Positions 40,508 through 49,422 of a stretch of 64,000 bases of DNA are shown piece after piece. The position numbers were made by a program, and so were the translations under genes. The notes under the pieces are model-generated. The model was not told the DNA's origin. It did no database searches and saw only the letters and a list, made by a program, of their open reading frames with translations. Every line of letters starts with the position of its first letter. Positions within the stretch are counted from its first letter, which is position 1. Source of the DNA: JALHOP01 sp964484195 (GTDB taxonomy: Bacteria > Myxococcota > XYA12-FULL-58-9 > JALHOP01); contig CAZAER010000015.1 of the NCBI GenBank assembly GCA_964484195.1, forward strand, positions 1-64,000, written 5' to 3'.

Positions 40508-42133
40508 ATGTGGCTCGTCATGCGCGTCGTCATGCTCATCGCCGCAAGCCTAGTGCTCACCGCCTGCTCGGGAATCATCGGCGATACGCCGGCATCGCTC
40601 ACGTCGGATGGTACGCGTGAGTCAGCGCTGTGCGTGGCGGCGAGCAGCGACCCTGGCCGCGTCACCATGCGACGTCTGTCGCGCATCGAGTATCGCAACA
40701 CCCTGCGTGACCTGCTCGGTGACACGATCGACCGAACCGAAGCCCTGCCCGCCGACGACCTGGGCTTTGGCTTCGACGTGATCGGCGACCTGCTATCGAC
40801 ATCGGTCAATCACATCACCGCCTACGTAGACATCGGCTTCGACGCGGTGGCGAAAGCGATCACGCGCGATAAGGCGAAGCTCTTCACCTGCGTTCCGAAG
40901 AACAACGACGACCTCGCGTGCTTCGAACGAATCGTGCACGCTTTCGCGACACGTGCTTTCCGTCGGCCGCTGATCGATGGCGACAAAGCGACACTAGCGA
41001 ACGTCTTCGCACAGGCACGCGCGAGTGGGGACGACTTCGATCATGCGGTCGAGCTCGCCCTGGTCACCGTGCTTTCGTCTCCGAGCTTCATCTTCCGTCC
41101 CGAGACGCAGGGTGGCACGGATGATGTGCAGAGCCTGGGCCCCTACGAGCTCGCGTCGCGCCTATCGTATTTCGTTTGGAGCAGCATGCCCGATGATGCG
41201 CTGCTCGCCGCGGCCGCCAACGGCAAGCTCGCAACCGCTCGAGGGCTCGCCGAGGAGACACGGCGCTTGCTCGCGGACCCTCGTGCCGATGGTCTCGCGG
41301 ATCACTTTGCCGCGGCTTGGCTCGGGGTCACCGCGCTCGCCGACGCAGCCCCGCAAGCACCTGGATTCGACGAAGCACTAAGGTCCGCGATGGCAGCCGA
41401 GACGCGCGCGCTCTTCAAGTATGTCCTCGAGACCAACGCGCCCATCTCCGAGCTCTTTTCGGCCCGCTACACCTTCGTGAACGCGCGTCTGGCGACGCAC
41501 TACGGAATGACGGGTGCATACGGTGACGAGCTCACCAAGGTCGCGCTCCCCCTGTCGCGGCCACCGGGCGTCCTCGGGCACGCAAGCTACCTCACCGCGA
41601 CCTCACACCCGGACATTACCTCTCCCGTGCGTCGTGGCCGCTTCGTGCTCGACGCGATGTTGTGCGAGCCGCCGCCACCTCCGCCCGGCGACGTCGAGAC
41701 CAAAAAGGGGGAGGTCGACCCGGGTGCGCCAAAGCGGACACAGATGGAGCAGCATCGCACCGATGCTGCCTGCGCCGGTTGCCACATGATGATGGACCCC
41801 ATCGGCTTCGCCTTCGAAGGCTTCGACACCGTCGGTCGACCACGCACGCAGGATGAGACCGGCCACACCGTGGAAACTCGCGGTGAGCTCGTCGATGGCC
41901 GGACGTTCGATGGCCCCGCTGAGCTCGTCGCGGCGCTTGCCGGTGAGCCCGACACCGTCGCGTGCGCGGCGAAGAAGCTCACGACGTTTGCGCTCGGCCG
42001 CGGGCTCGCGAAGAGCGACGACTGCGTGGTGCAGACCATCGCCGAGCAGCTCGGCGCGCATGGTGGGCTCGAGGACCTAGTCATCGCCGTCGCCACGAGC
42101 CGGCCGTTCGTGGCGCGAAGGAGCGCACAATGA
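40508..42133 (+). CDS. DUF1592-type lipoprotein, copy 2
   Basis: 541 aa. Lipoprotein signal ending LVLTAC. Same family order as the copy at 35001: VTMRRLSRIEYRNTLRDLLG start, FRRPLIDGDKATL, LSYFVWSSMPDDALL and the Cys segment DAACAGCHMMMDPIGFAFEGFD. The CxxCH is clear here (CAGCH) and could bind haem. It ends with ATGA overlap onto the DUF1552 gene. Divergent enough from copy 1 to be an old duplication or a separate acquisition. Confidence 0.86.
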   Translation: MWLVMRVVMLIAASLVLTACSGIIGDTPASLTSDGTRESALCVAASSDPGRVTMRRLSRIEYRNTLRDLLGDTIDRTEALPADDLGFGFDVIGDLLSTSVNHITAYVDIGFDAVAKAITRDKAKLFTCVPKNNDDLACFERIVHAFATRAFRRPLIDGDKATLANVFAQARASGDDFDHAVELALVTVLSSPSFIFRPETQGGTDDVQSLGPYELASRLSYFVWSSMPDDALLAAAANGKLATARGLAEETRRLLADPRADGLADHFAAAWLGVTALADAAPQAPGFDEALRSAMAAETRALFKYVLETNAPISELFSARYTFVNARLATHYGMTGAYGDELTKVALPLSRPPGVLGHASYLTATSHPDITSPVRRGRFVLDAMLCEPPPPPPGDVETKKGEVDPGAPKRTQMEQHRTDAACAGCHMMMDPIGFAFEGFDTVGRPRTQDETGHTVETRGELVDGRTFDGPAELVAALAGEPDTVACAAKKLTTFALGRGLAKSDDCVVQTIAEQLGAHGGLEDLVIAVATSRPFVARRSAQ

Positions 42134-43449
42134 AGCAGTGGGAGCTTTCACGACGTGCTTTCTTGCGCGGTACGGGTATCGCACTGGCGTTACCGGTGCT
42201 CGACGTGATGGCACCATCGATCGCGCGCGCCGCCGCAGGTGCGCCGTTGCGGACACTGTTCTACTACGTTCCGAACGGTCAGCTCGAAAGCAACTGGTTG
42301 CCGACGACGGCGACGCTGGACACCCTGCCAGCGACGCTCCAACCGTTCAATGCGCTCAAGAGTCACATCACCATCGTCGGAAATCTCTGGAACGATGCGG
42401 CGAACGCGCATGGCGACGGTGGCGGTGATCACGCGCGCGGCACCGCGGCGTTGCTCACGTGTCTGCATCCTTTGAAGAGCGAGGCGACCTTCCGACTGGG
42501 CACCTCGGTCGACCAAGTGATCGCCAACACCTTCGCCGGCCGCACGACGATTCGCTCGATGCAGCTCGGCCTCGAAGGCGGCGCGAGCTCGGGTGGCGGC
42601 TGCGACACCGGGTATAGCTGCGCCTACACGAACAACATCTCCTGGGCGGACGCGACCACGCCGCTCACGAAAATGGTCGATCCTCTTCAGGCCTTCCGGC
42701 AGTTCGTCGGTCAGACGAACGGTGACGCCGCCGCCCGGGTCGCCGCGCTCAGCCGCCGCCAGAAGATCATGGACGCTGTCCGCGAAGACGCACGTCGTCT
42801 CGAGACGCGACTTGGCAGCAAGGACAAGGAGAAGCTCGACCAATACCTCACGAGCGTCGACGAGCTGGATGGCCGCCTCAACTCCCAGCGCGAACAGGCC
42901 GAAGCTGGCGCAACCTGTGGTGGTGCCGCGCCCATCAGCGGCGGCGATGTCCGCACGCGCGTACGCGCGATGATCGACGTCATGGTGCTCGCCATGCAGT
43001 GCGACGTGTCCCGCGTGTTCACGTACATGCGTGGCAATGGCGGCAGCTATCTGTCGAACTTCGCGCCGGGTGCACCGAGCGCGCATCACTACATCTCGCA
43101 CTATCAAGAGAACGGTGGCGTGCGTGAACAATACGCCGCGGTGAACCGCTGGGACGCCGAGCAATTCGCCTATCTCGTGCAGCGGCTCGCAGAGACGGAC
43201 GACGTCGAAGGCAAGCTCATCGACAACACCCTGGCCTTTTACTCGAGCGAGATCGGCGACGGGAACGTGCACAATCACGACAAGATGCCGGTCATGCTCG
43301 CGGGTCACGCCGGCGGGGCGATCCGAGGCGGCAGATACGTCGCGCTGCCGTCACAGACTCCCATCGCGAATCTGTACGCGACCTTCCTGCAGATCGCGGG
43401 TGCGGGCGCGAGCTTCGGTGGGTCGACGGGCACCATTTCGGCCTTGTAG
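42130..43449 (+). CDS. DUF1552 protein with Tat signal (copy 2)
   Basis: 439 aa. The Tat motif SRRAFLRG is followed by a hydrophobic core and an ARAAAGAP cleavage region. Body as in copy 1, with GGDHARGTAALLTCLHP (family HxxG area), SAHHYISHYQ and YSSEIGDGNVHNHDKMPVMLAG as shared landmarks. The gene starts inside the stop of its partner. Export folded through Tat suggests a cofactor-bound periplasmic enzyme. Confidence 0.85.
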   Translation: MKQWELSRRAFLRGTGIALALPVLDVMAPSIARAAAGAPLRTLFYYVPNGQLESNWLPTTATLDTLPATLQPFNALKSHITIVGNLWNDAANAHGDGGGDHARGTAALLTCLHPLKSEATFRLGTSVDQVIANTFAGRTTIRSMQLGLEGGASSGGGCDTGYSCAYTNNISWADATTPLTKMVDPLQAFRQFVGQTNGDAAARVAALSRRQKIMDAVREDARRLETRLGSKDKEKLDQYLTSVDELDGRLNSQREQAEAGATCGGAAPISGGDVRTRVRAMIDVMVLAMQCDVSRVFTYMRGNGGSYLSNFAPGAPSAHHYISHYQENGGVREQYAAVNRWDAEQFAYLVQRLAETDDVEGKLIDNTLAFYSSEIGDGNVHNHDKMPVMLAGHAGGAIRGGRYVALPSQTPIANLYATFLQIAGAGASFGGSTGTISAL

Positions 43450-43609
43450 TGCGTGCCCGGGCACTTGCGACGGTGTCCTCTCGGCACTTCGATGCGGGCA
43501 CGGCGAGTGCGCGGAAACACTCCCAGGCGCGCCAGCCCGACTCCACAACCTCCGCATCGCCGACGCCACCAGGCCGATAACGGTGCTTTCCAAACCAGAG
43601 AGTCTCTCA

Positions 43610-44110
43610 ATGAACGTCCAGCGCATTCCCGCGGCGAGCACCGCCCACGTCAGCACCGCCGCATCTCAACCAGCGATCGTCCTCGAGGCGAACCGGGTGA
43701 ACGCCATCTTTGCCGAGTACAACCGGCAGGAAGGCACTGCACGCGCGAGCCACATTCGGCGCTCCGAGGATGGCAGCCTCGTTTTGGTGGTCCATCCCGT
43801 CGACGTCGGCGGCCGGGCAGTGCCGGAAAGCTTCCACGGCGCCAAGGTGCGCATCTCGCGGGAGCAGCTTCCGCCCAACACGTGCTTCAACCATCTGATC
43901 TGGCCGCTGCACGCTCCCCTGCTCGACGCTCCGCGGGCCGCAAGGCGCCTGCGGGAGTTTCTGCGGTCGAGCGCCTATCCGGAGCCGATCTTCCAAGAAC
44001 CCGGTACGGCCGTGGTGAACGATCGCTTGGTGCTCACCGTCGAGAAAGCCGGCTTGCGTGCCGCCGAGCTGCCAACGCAATTCGCGGGCTACCTCGTCAT
44101 TGCACGCTAA
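43610..44110 (+). CDS. Hypothetical 166-aa protein with Ser/Ala-rich start
   Basis: Starts with Met-Asn-Val and a Ser/Thr/Ala-rich stretch, then a compact fold (FAEYNRQEGTARASHIRR, LVLVVHPVDVGG, ISREQLPPNTCF). No signal peptide and no family recognised. It ends 4 bp into the convergent small gene at 44107. The N-terminus resembles those of several other proteins in this window. Confidence 0.55.
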   Translation: MNVQRIPAASTAHVSTAASQPAIVLEANRVNAIFAEYNRQEGTARASHIRRSEDGSLVLVVHPVDVGGRAVPESFHGAKVRISREQLPPNTCFNHLIWPLHAPLLDAPRAARRLREFLRSSAYPEPIFQEPGTAVVNDRLVLTVEKAGLRAAELPTQFAGYLVIAR

Positions 44111-44346
44111 AGCGGACTAGGGCGGGTTGCGCGGCGGGCTTTGAGCTCGTGGAGCAATCCCTCGTAGATCTCGTGCAGGGCGCTGTCGACTCGGGCGCGG
44201 AAGAACGCGCGCCCTTCGTCGATGGCGTCGGCGTAAGCGGCCGCGGCTCCGTGGGCGGAGAGGTAACGCCTGTTGTAGAGCTTGATGTCGTCGATGATGA
44301 CGCGGGCGAGGCGTTCGGCTGCGTTGCGAGAGCGATTGTCCGACAT
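44107..44346 (-). CDS. Small conserved-type protein with charged helices
   Basis: 79 aa from ATG 44346. Helical, starting NRSRNAAERLARVIIDDIKLYN, then AHGAAAAYADAIDEGRAFFRARV. The second part fits a four-helix or homodimer fold. It resembles small proteins often kept in Myxococcota and related phyla, but no named family is assigned. Overlaps the gene at 43610 tail to tail. Confidence 0.6.
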   Translation of the reverse strand: MSDNRSRNAAERLARVIIDDIKLYNRRYLSAHGAAAAYADAIDEGRAFFRARVDSALHEIYEGLLHELKARRATRPSPL

Positions 44347-44499
44347 GGCGCGGCTCCTCAGCGTTGCTGTGCCGCGTTGTCGCGCCGCCAAAATCCCCCA
44401 CCAACCCGCGGCTGTTCTTAAGGATGACCAGCTCAACCCACATCCGCAACAATATCTGCTTTCGTGGGTCGAGCGCCCCGTGCGGGTAAACTACCGCCC

Positions 44500-44814
44500 A
44501 TGCTGTGGATCTGGCTGGCTCTCGGAGTGCTGCTTGCTGTCGTGACGTGGCGCGGCATCAAGGCGTTCTCGAAACCGAAGCTCGACGAGCTGCTCGAAGT
44601 CGCTCGACGGTGTCGCTCGGACGGTCGTTTCGTCGAAGCGGCGGTGCTCGTCCGCAAGGCGCGCGCCGCCTATCCCGATAGCCCCGAGGCTTCACGTGAG
44701 CACGTGATGCTATTGTTCGCTACCAAGCGTTCCGCTGACGCGGACCGACTCAAGGCAGAGCACTTGAAGCGCTGGCCCGATGACAGTGTGGTGGTCGCGC
44801 TCGGCACCGGGTGA
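44500..44814 (+). CDS. Single-span protein with TPR-like helices
   Basis: 104 aa from ATG 44500. One N-terminal membrane helix (LWIWLALGVLLAVVTW) followed by KLDELLEVARRCRSDGRFVEAAVLVRKARAAYPDSPEA, a pattern of TPR-type helical repeats. This suggests a membrane-tethered adaptor facing the cytoplasm. No closer family assignment is possible. Confidence 0.6.
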   Translation: MLWIWLALGVLLAVVTWRGIKAFSKPKLDELLEVARRCRSDGRFVEAAVLVRKARAAYPDSPEASREHVMLLFATKRSADADRLKAEHLKRWPDDSVVVALGTG

Positions 44815-44886
44815 CCGCCCCTAGTGTGCAACCACGGCACCGCTGGTTCTGTGCACGGTGACAGAGCCGCGGTCGATATGCGCGGC

Positions 44887-45741
44887 ATGCAAATTTCTCG
44901 TCTTGCGGCTCAGGTGCAGAGCGTTCCCTCGTCTTCTCTCGTTCAACGCGTCGCGGATGACGGCGACGTCGCCGCCCCGGTCGTTGGCCTGGCTGAATTG
45001 CCGTCGCGTCCGCAGCAACTCAATCCCCTGCAAGCCCCGGGCGCTTCGGGCGTCCAGGTCGGGGCAGCCGAGGCGAGCTTGCCGCGTCAGCGCGTCAACT
45101 ACGCACGGCAAATCATCGCCGAGCTCGCGAAGCCCGATGCGGTCGACGAGCTGGCGAAAGCCATCCGAAACGGCGCAGACATCCCGAGCGGCGGCAGTGC
45201 GTTCGGCAACATGATCGAAGCCATCGGCGCTGCGCCGGACGTCGCGACCGCGGTGCCGCGATTCATCGCCGCGTCGGGGGGCAACAAGGGGCTCGAGCAG
45301 CTTGCCGAGATCGAAGGAAATCCGGAGATGCGGAAGCTCCGCCAGGTCTATCGCGCGCTCATGGAGAACAAAGACGACCCCAAGGCGCAGCAGGTCCTGT
45401 CGCAGATCGATGCCATGACCGCTCCGGCCTTCGCCCAGCAGCTTCGACCGATGCTGCAAGCAGCCCTGCGCTCCGCCGCGTCGAACGCTGAAGGCCAAGA
45501 CTTCGCCGCGTCCGCGAAAGCGCTCTGCGCCGACCTCGGCGTGGCCAGCCGCATGTCGCAAAGCCAAATCAACGAGGTTGCCGCGTTCCTGCGCACGCAA
45601 GCCAACGAAGGTGTCGAAACCTACCGCACTCTCGCCGAGAGCGACGCGCTCGACGCGTCGCAGTACCTCAAGGCGGTCGCGGAGCAGACGAAACAGCACG
45701 CGAAGCTCTTCCGCAGCTTGCGCGAACGCTTTAGCGCGTAG
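44887..45741 (+). CDS. Helical hypothetical protein with Ser/Pro-rich start
   Basis: 284 aa from ATG 44887 (ATG 44878 also in frame). Residues ~1-65 are Ser/Pro/Val/Gln-rich and disordered. The rest is an all-helical body with repeated Ala-rich helices. No Sec signal, membrane span or known domain. It is 11 bp before the gene at 45753 and likely co-transcribed. Confidence 0.55.
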   Translation: MQISRLAAQVQSVPSSSLVQRVADDGDVAAPVVGLAELPSRPQQLNPLQAPGASGVQVGAAEASLPRQRVNYARQIIAELAKPDAVDELAKAIRNGADIPSGGSAFGNMIEAIGAAPDVATAVPRFIAASGGNKGLEQLAEIEGNPEMRKLRQVYRALMENKDDPKAQQVLSQIDAMTAPAFAQQLRPMLQAALRSAASNAEGQDFAASAKALCADLGVASRMSQSQINEVAAFLRTQANEGVETYRTLAESDALDASQYLKAVAEQTKQHAKLFRSLRERFSA

Positions 45742-45752
45742 TGGAGATCGCC

Positions 45753-46361
45753 ATGTCTGACGTTCGCCCGCTGACGCAGCTCGCCCAGCTCATGCCCTTT
45801 CCGGGTGATGGCGGCGACTGCTTTCCGCCGGGAGGCGGACCCGACGAGCGCTTACCGCCCGTCGGGGGTTTGCAGCTCGCCCCCTCGACCGTGTGCCCGC
45901 CCGAGACAGGTGGGCCGTTCCGCAAGCTCGCGCTGCAAAGCCTCGCGCCCGGTGCCGCGCAAGGACCACAGCCGCTTCCGGACCGCAACTTCGTGGTTGC
46001 CATGACGAGCCCGACTGTACGCCGCGGCGGACGTGAGCGGATCACCGTCGAGTCGACCATTCCGTTTCCGCGTTACGACGACGGAACCTGGCGTACCGAC
46101 GGTCAGGTCTACAACCTGGCGCAGGGCACCCCGGTCCACGGAACGGGAGCTCGGGTCTACACGAACGGCGCTTCGCTGATGCTCGAGGTCGGCATCAACG
46201 TTCATGGTGAGTACTTCCACCAGATCATCTACTACCCCGACCTCGCGAAGCCGGTGCCGCACCGCTACACCAAGAGCGGCGTCGGCGCGCACTTCAAAGA
46301 GTTTCCCATCGACCCGTCGTACAAGCCGGAAGATCTGATCGTCGGTTTTCGTCGCAGCTGA
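45753..46361 (+). CDS. Hypothetical protein with Pro/Gly-rich N-terminus
   Basis: 202 aa. The N-terminal ~80 residues are Pro/Gly-rich, with GDGGDCFPPGGG and a PSTVCPP segment. The C-terminal ~110 residues look beta-rich and folded (RERITVESTIPFPRYDDGTW, YFHQIIYYPDLAKP). No family recognised. It follows the helical gene at 44887 with a short gap, and is convergent with the gene at 46369. Confidence 0.55.
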   Translation: MSDVRPLTQLAQLMPFPGDGGDCFPPGGGPDERLPPVGGLQLAPSTVCPPETGGPFRKLALQSLAPGAAQGPQPLPDRNFVVAMTSPTVRRGGRERITVESTIPFPRYDDGTWRTDGQVYNLAQGTPVHGTGARVYTNGASLMLEVGINVHGEYFHQIIYYPDLAKPVPHRYTKSGVGAHFKEFPIDPSYKPEDLIVGFRRS

Positions 46362-46368
46362 AAGCCGC

Positions 46369-47034
46369 TCAACGAAGCAACGTCGTTCCCTTCTTGGCCG
46401 CCTTCACCAGCGCCTCGTGCTCGACGTCCTCTTCGTTGAAGGGGGCGACCAGCGCGTCGTCGAAGGTCGCGACCTTCGGAAACTCGTCTTCGTCGAGGAT
46501 GCCCTCGCTACGGGCGATGACGAGTGCCTTGGGCTTCTTGCCGAAGCTCACCATCTCGGAGTCGGTGACGATGACCGCTTTAGCGGTGCATAGGCCTTTC
46601 ACCGCAAGCCCGCCAGCGTCGGATACGCCAGCAATGACGTAGCCTGCGACCTCGACGTTCTTAGCGACCCAGAGCTGCGCTTCCTGAGCGACGGCAAGGT
46701 TCTTGGCTTTGAGGTTGCCGGTGACCAGGAGAATCGCAGCGCCATCGATCTGAGTGAAATCGAGCAGGCCGTCGACCTCGAGGTTGCCATCGATCACGTA
46801 GACACCGGCGTAGTCGCCAGTCGCACCGATGGCGAGATCGCCAGCGACTTTGACGTCACCTTCGCGGAAGAAAACGTGCTCCGGGTCTTCTCCGAAGGCG
46901 TCAGAGACGGCGATGCCGAAGCCATCGGGCGGGGTATCGTCGGAAGCGTCGAGATGAAAGCGCTCGTTGGCGAGGTCGTAGGAGATTGCCGAGAACTGGG
47001 CGAGCTTCGCGAAAGCTTTGTGGGGTTTGGCCAT
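46369..47034 (-). CDS. Hypothetical protein with repeating beta pattern
   Basis: 221 aa from ATG 47034. Residues ~55-170 show a repeating pattern of alternating hydrophobic and glycine residues (VAGDLAIGATGDYAGVYVIDG, then LLVTGNLKAKNL, VEVAGYVIAGV) typical of right-handed beta-helices such as bactofilin-like or polymer-forming proteins. No family is named with confidence. The start codon lies in the region that also encodes the opposite-strand gene's leader, with 99 bp to the DUF2157 start. Confidence 0.6.
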   Translation of the reverse strand: MAKPHKAFAKLAQFSAISYDLANERFHLDASDDTPPDGFGIAVSDAFGEDPEHVFFREGDVKVAGDLAIGATGDYAGVYVIDGNLEVDGLLDFTQIDGAAILLVTGNLKAKNLAVAQEAQLWVAKNVEVAGYVIAGVSDAGGLAVKGLCTAKAVIVTDSEMVSFGKKPKALVIARSEGILDEDEFPKVATFDDALVAPFNEEDVEHEALVKAAKKGTTLLR

Positions 47035-47133
47035 CGGTCGAACGTACCACCGCTCGAGGTCACGATTGAGGCCACCCGCTATGACGACGTGGCGGGGTCG
47101 CAACGGGACCCAAGAACAGGCAAGCTAGGGGCG

Positions 47134-48258
47134 ATGTTCTTGAAACAACGTCTCGAGGCCTGGCGCGCGGCCGGCATCATCGATGCCGCGCAGGTCGAGC
47201 GCATTTTCGAGCACGAGAGTAACTCGAGGGCGTCGGCGCGCTGGCTCATCTGGTGTGTGGCGGCCATCGGTGGGTTGGCGATCGTGGCCGGTTTGATCTC
47301 GGTCATTGCCGCGAACTGGGACGAGATTCCCGATGCGCTGAAGCTCGCTGTCGCGGTCGGCACGCTCGCCGCGCTGCCGATCGCCGCTTGGCGCCTAGGC
47401 GATCGCGCCGATGGTTGGCCGCGCGATCTCGTGTTGTTCATCCACCAGCTCCTGGTGCTCGCAGTGATTGGTCTCGTGGGTCAGGTGTTCCACTTGCACG
47501 GCGCCGCATGGCGACCGTTGGCGTTGACGAGTGCGCTGGCAATACCAGTCGCTATCGCGGCTACTCGCGCGTTGCACATCAACGTCGTGATCGGCTTCGT
47601 GCTGGCGACGATCGCAACCTCTCTCGACGCCCTCGATTGGTGGGAGCCGCTATGGCGCCACGGGATGCCCGGATTCGCCGTCGCTTCGACGCTCGGGGCA
47701 CTCTTCTATTGCGGAAGCGCACTCACAGGCTCGCAATGGCCACGACTCGCGGGGCCGCTGCGCCTCTGGGGTCTCGGGCTCGCGTTCTTCGGCATCATCG
47801 CTCAAGCCATCCGTTGGACGTTCGATGTAGGTAGCCCCGGGCGCGAGCAGACCATCGGGCTCGTCGCGCTCGCCATTGGTGTCGTCGCTCTCCTGGCGAC
47901 CTTTCGCACCTACACCCCAGCGCGCATCGTCGGCCTCCTATCCGCGGTCGCGTTGCTCCTCGGTCCAGAATTCTTGTTCGCGGAGAGCTCGTTCGCGACC
48001 AAGATCATCGCCTTCGTGCTCGCCGTTCTTTTCTGCTTGGCGTGGGCATTCGTTGCCGCGGACCTCGGCAGGCGCCGCCAAGTGAATCTCGCGACCCTCC
48101 TCCTCGGCCTACGCATCGTCGTGGCGTTCGCCGATCTCTTCGAGTCGTTGATGGACACCGGCATCGGCCTCCTGCTCACGGGCGTCGTTCTCATCGCGGT
48201 TTCCTATGGCTGGTGGCGGCTTCGCGGCGCCATCCCCGTGGTCAAGAGGGCGCAATGA
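47134..48258 (+). CDS. DUF2157 multi-pass membrane protein
   Basis: 374 aa from ATG 47134. The N-terminal ~45 residues (MFLKQRLEAWRAAGIIDAAQVERIF) match the DUF2157 soluble helical domain; about eight to ten membrane spans follow. It is paired by an ATGA overlap with a GDYXXLXY-domain protein, the usual genetic partner of DUF2157 in bacteria. The pair is thought to form a membrane complex of unknown function. Confidence 0.85.
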   Translation: MFLKQRLEAWRAAGIIDAAQVERIFEHESNSRASARWLIWCVAAIGGLAIVAGLISVIAANWDEIPDALKLAVAVGTLAALPIAAWRLGDRADGWPRDLVLFIHQLLVLAVIGLVGQVFHLHGAAWRPLALTSALAIPVAIAATRALHINVVIGFVLATIATSLDALDWWEPLWRHGMPGFAVASTLGALFYCGSALTGSQWPRLAGPLRLWGLGLAFFGIIAQAIRWTFDVGSPGREQTIGLVALAIGVVALLATFRTYTPARIVGLLSAVALLLGPEFLFAESSFATKIIAFVLAVLFCLAWAFVAADLGRRRQVNLATLLLGLRIVVAFADLFESLMDTGIGLLLTGVVLIAVSYGWWRLRGAIPVVKRAQ

Positions 48259-48716
48259 AAACGAAGCTGCTCATTGCTATCGCTATAGCGGACTTGGTCG
48301 TTTTCGGCGCCTGGATTGGGCGCGAGGTCCATGCGCAGAGCGTCGGCGTCGAGGTCCACTTGCTGGTCGAAGGCTATGACCCGCGCGATCTGCTCTCGGG
48401 TCACTACATCCGCTTCCGTCTCGTCGCCGAGCGCGAGGCCGACGCGCTAGCTACCGGCCCGCACAGCTATTGCCTCGAGATGCGCGATACCACGCATCAC
48501 CCAACCTCGGTGCGCGATTCGCGAGACGACTGTTCACTATTTATCACCCGCACCGATGACACCTTCGGCGTCGACCGCTTCTACATCGACGAGCGCCATG
48601 CCGATGAGCTGGCACGGCTAAATAGCGGCGACGACACCTATCTGGTGGCTCGTGTGACGACCGACGGCAGAATTCATCCGCAACACCTCATCGTGCAGGG
48701 CGCGTTGGTGAAATAG
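48255..48716 (+). CDS. GDYXXLXY-domain protein
   Basis: 153 aa, ATG overlapping the DUF2157 stop. An N-terminal hydrophobic helix anchors it. The named motif appears as DLLSGHYIRFRL, with the Tyr and Leu positions, and GVDRFYIDERHADEL follows as the second family landmark. Periplasmic orientation is expected. The pair is a known co-occurring unit, function unestablished. Confidence 0.82.
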   Translation: MKTKLLIAIAIADLVVFGAWIGREVHAQSVGVEVHLLVEGYDPRDLLSGHYIRFRLVAEREADALATGPHSYCLEMRDTTHHPTSVRDSRDDCSLFITRTDDTFGVDRFYIDERHADELARLNSGDDTYLVARVTTDGRIHPQHLIVQGALVK

Positions 48717-48791
48717 GCAGTGCCACCATGTCGTATGTAAGTCCTTGAAATCCCAGGCAACCACCCTGCCCTGCGTACGATAAGGCTTCCC

Positions 48792-49409
48792 GTGCAGCAC
48801 CTTACTTCGCGGCGGGCCTCGTCTTCCCCGATTCGCCCAGAAAGGCGTCACGTCGCCGACGAAGCTCCTGCACCGCTGGCATCACGAGCCGTGGCCGGCG
48901 CGTCCGCATTAGCGGACGGGACTTTCCGCGTTGGCCCGAAGCACACGTGGCACGCGATCAAAGCCAAGCCAGTCCGCTACGTCGCACTTCTGGGTGGTCT
49001 CGGTGCAGCCGGTGCTGGGCTCATGGCGGCCGGCGTCAATCCGGCTCCGTACACGATTGGGCTCAGCGTCCTCGTGTTCGGTTGGGCGGCTTACAATGCC
49101 ATCCCCGACATTCGCGCGTGTGAGGGTGCCAATCGCCTGCGCAGCATCGGCGCCAACGTGCTGTGGCCCGCTGCACTCTGCGTGGTGACCGCGGTGGGTG
49201 GCCATCCACTCGGACCCGAGGGCCCCTTGGCCAACGCGTCGCCGTCCGACCTCCTCGAAGCGGGCGCGCAGTCAGTCGTCATCGGCGCGGACGTGCCGAC
49301 CATCGTGCAAACGGTTCTCGACGTTCCCGAGGGGCCACGCCAGCAACGCAAATTCCGCAGGTGGCTGTTCGGCCATGGTCCTGCCAAGGCGCCCGACATG
49401 GAGGCGTAA
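48792..49409 (+). CDS. Membrane hypothetical protein with disordered leader
   Basis: 205 aa, GTG start at 48792. Residues ~1-55 Ser/Arg/Ala-rich; residues ~58-155 hold three or four hydrophobic helices rich in Gly/Ala (LLGGLGAAGAGLMAAGV, YTIGLSVLVFGWAAY, LWPAALCVVTAVGG). The C-terminal ~50 residues are soluble. No family recognised. The layout resembles the gene at 39828. Confidence 0.55.
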   Translation: MQHLTSRRASSSPIRPERRHVADEAPAPLASRAVAGASALADGTFRVGPKHTWHAIKAKPVRYVALLGGLGAAGAGLMAAGVNPAPYTIGLSVLVFGWAAYNAIPDIRACEGANRLRSIGANVLWPAALCVVTAVGGHPLGPEGPLANASPSDLLEAGAQSVVIGADVPTIVQTVLDVPEGPRQQRKFRRWLFGHGPAKAPDMEA

Positions 49410-49422
49410 GCCTCCCTTCGAC

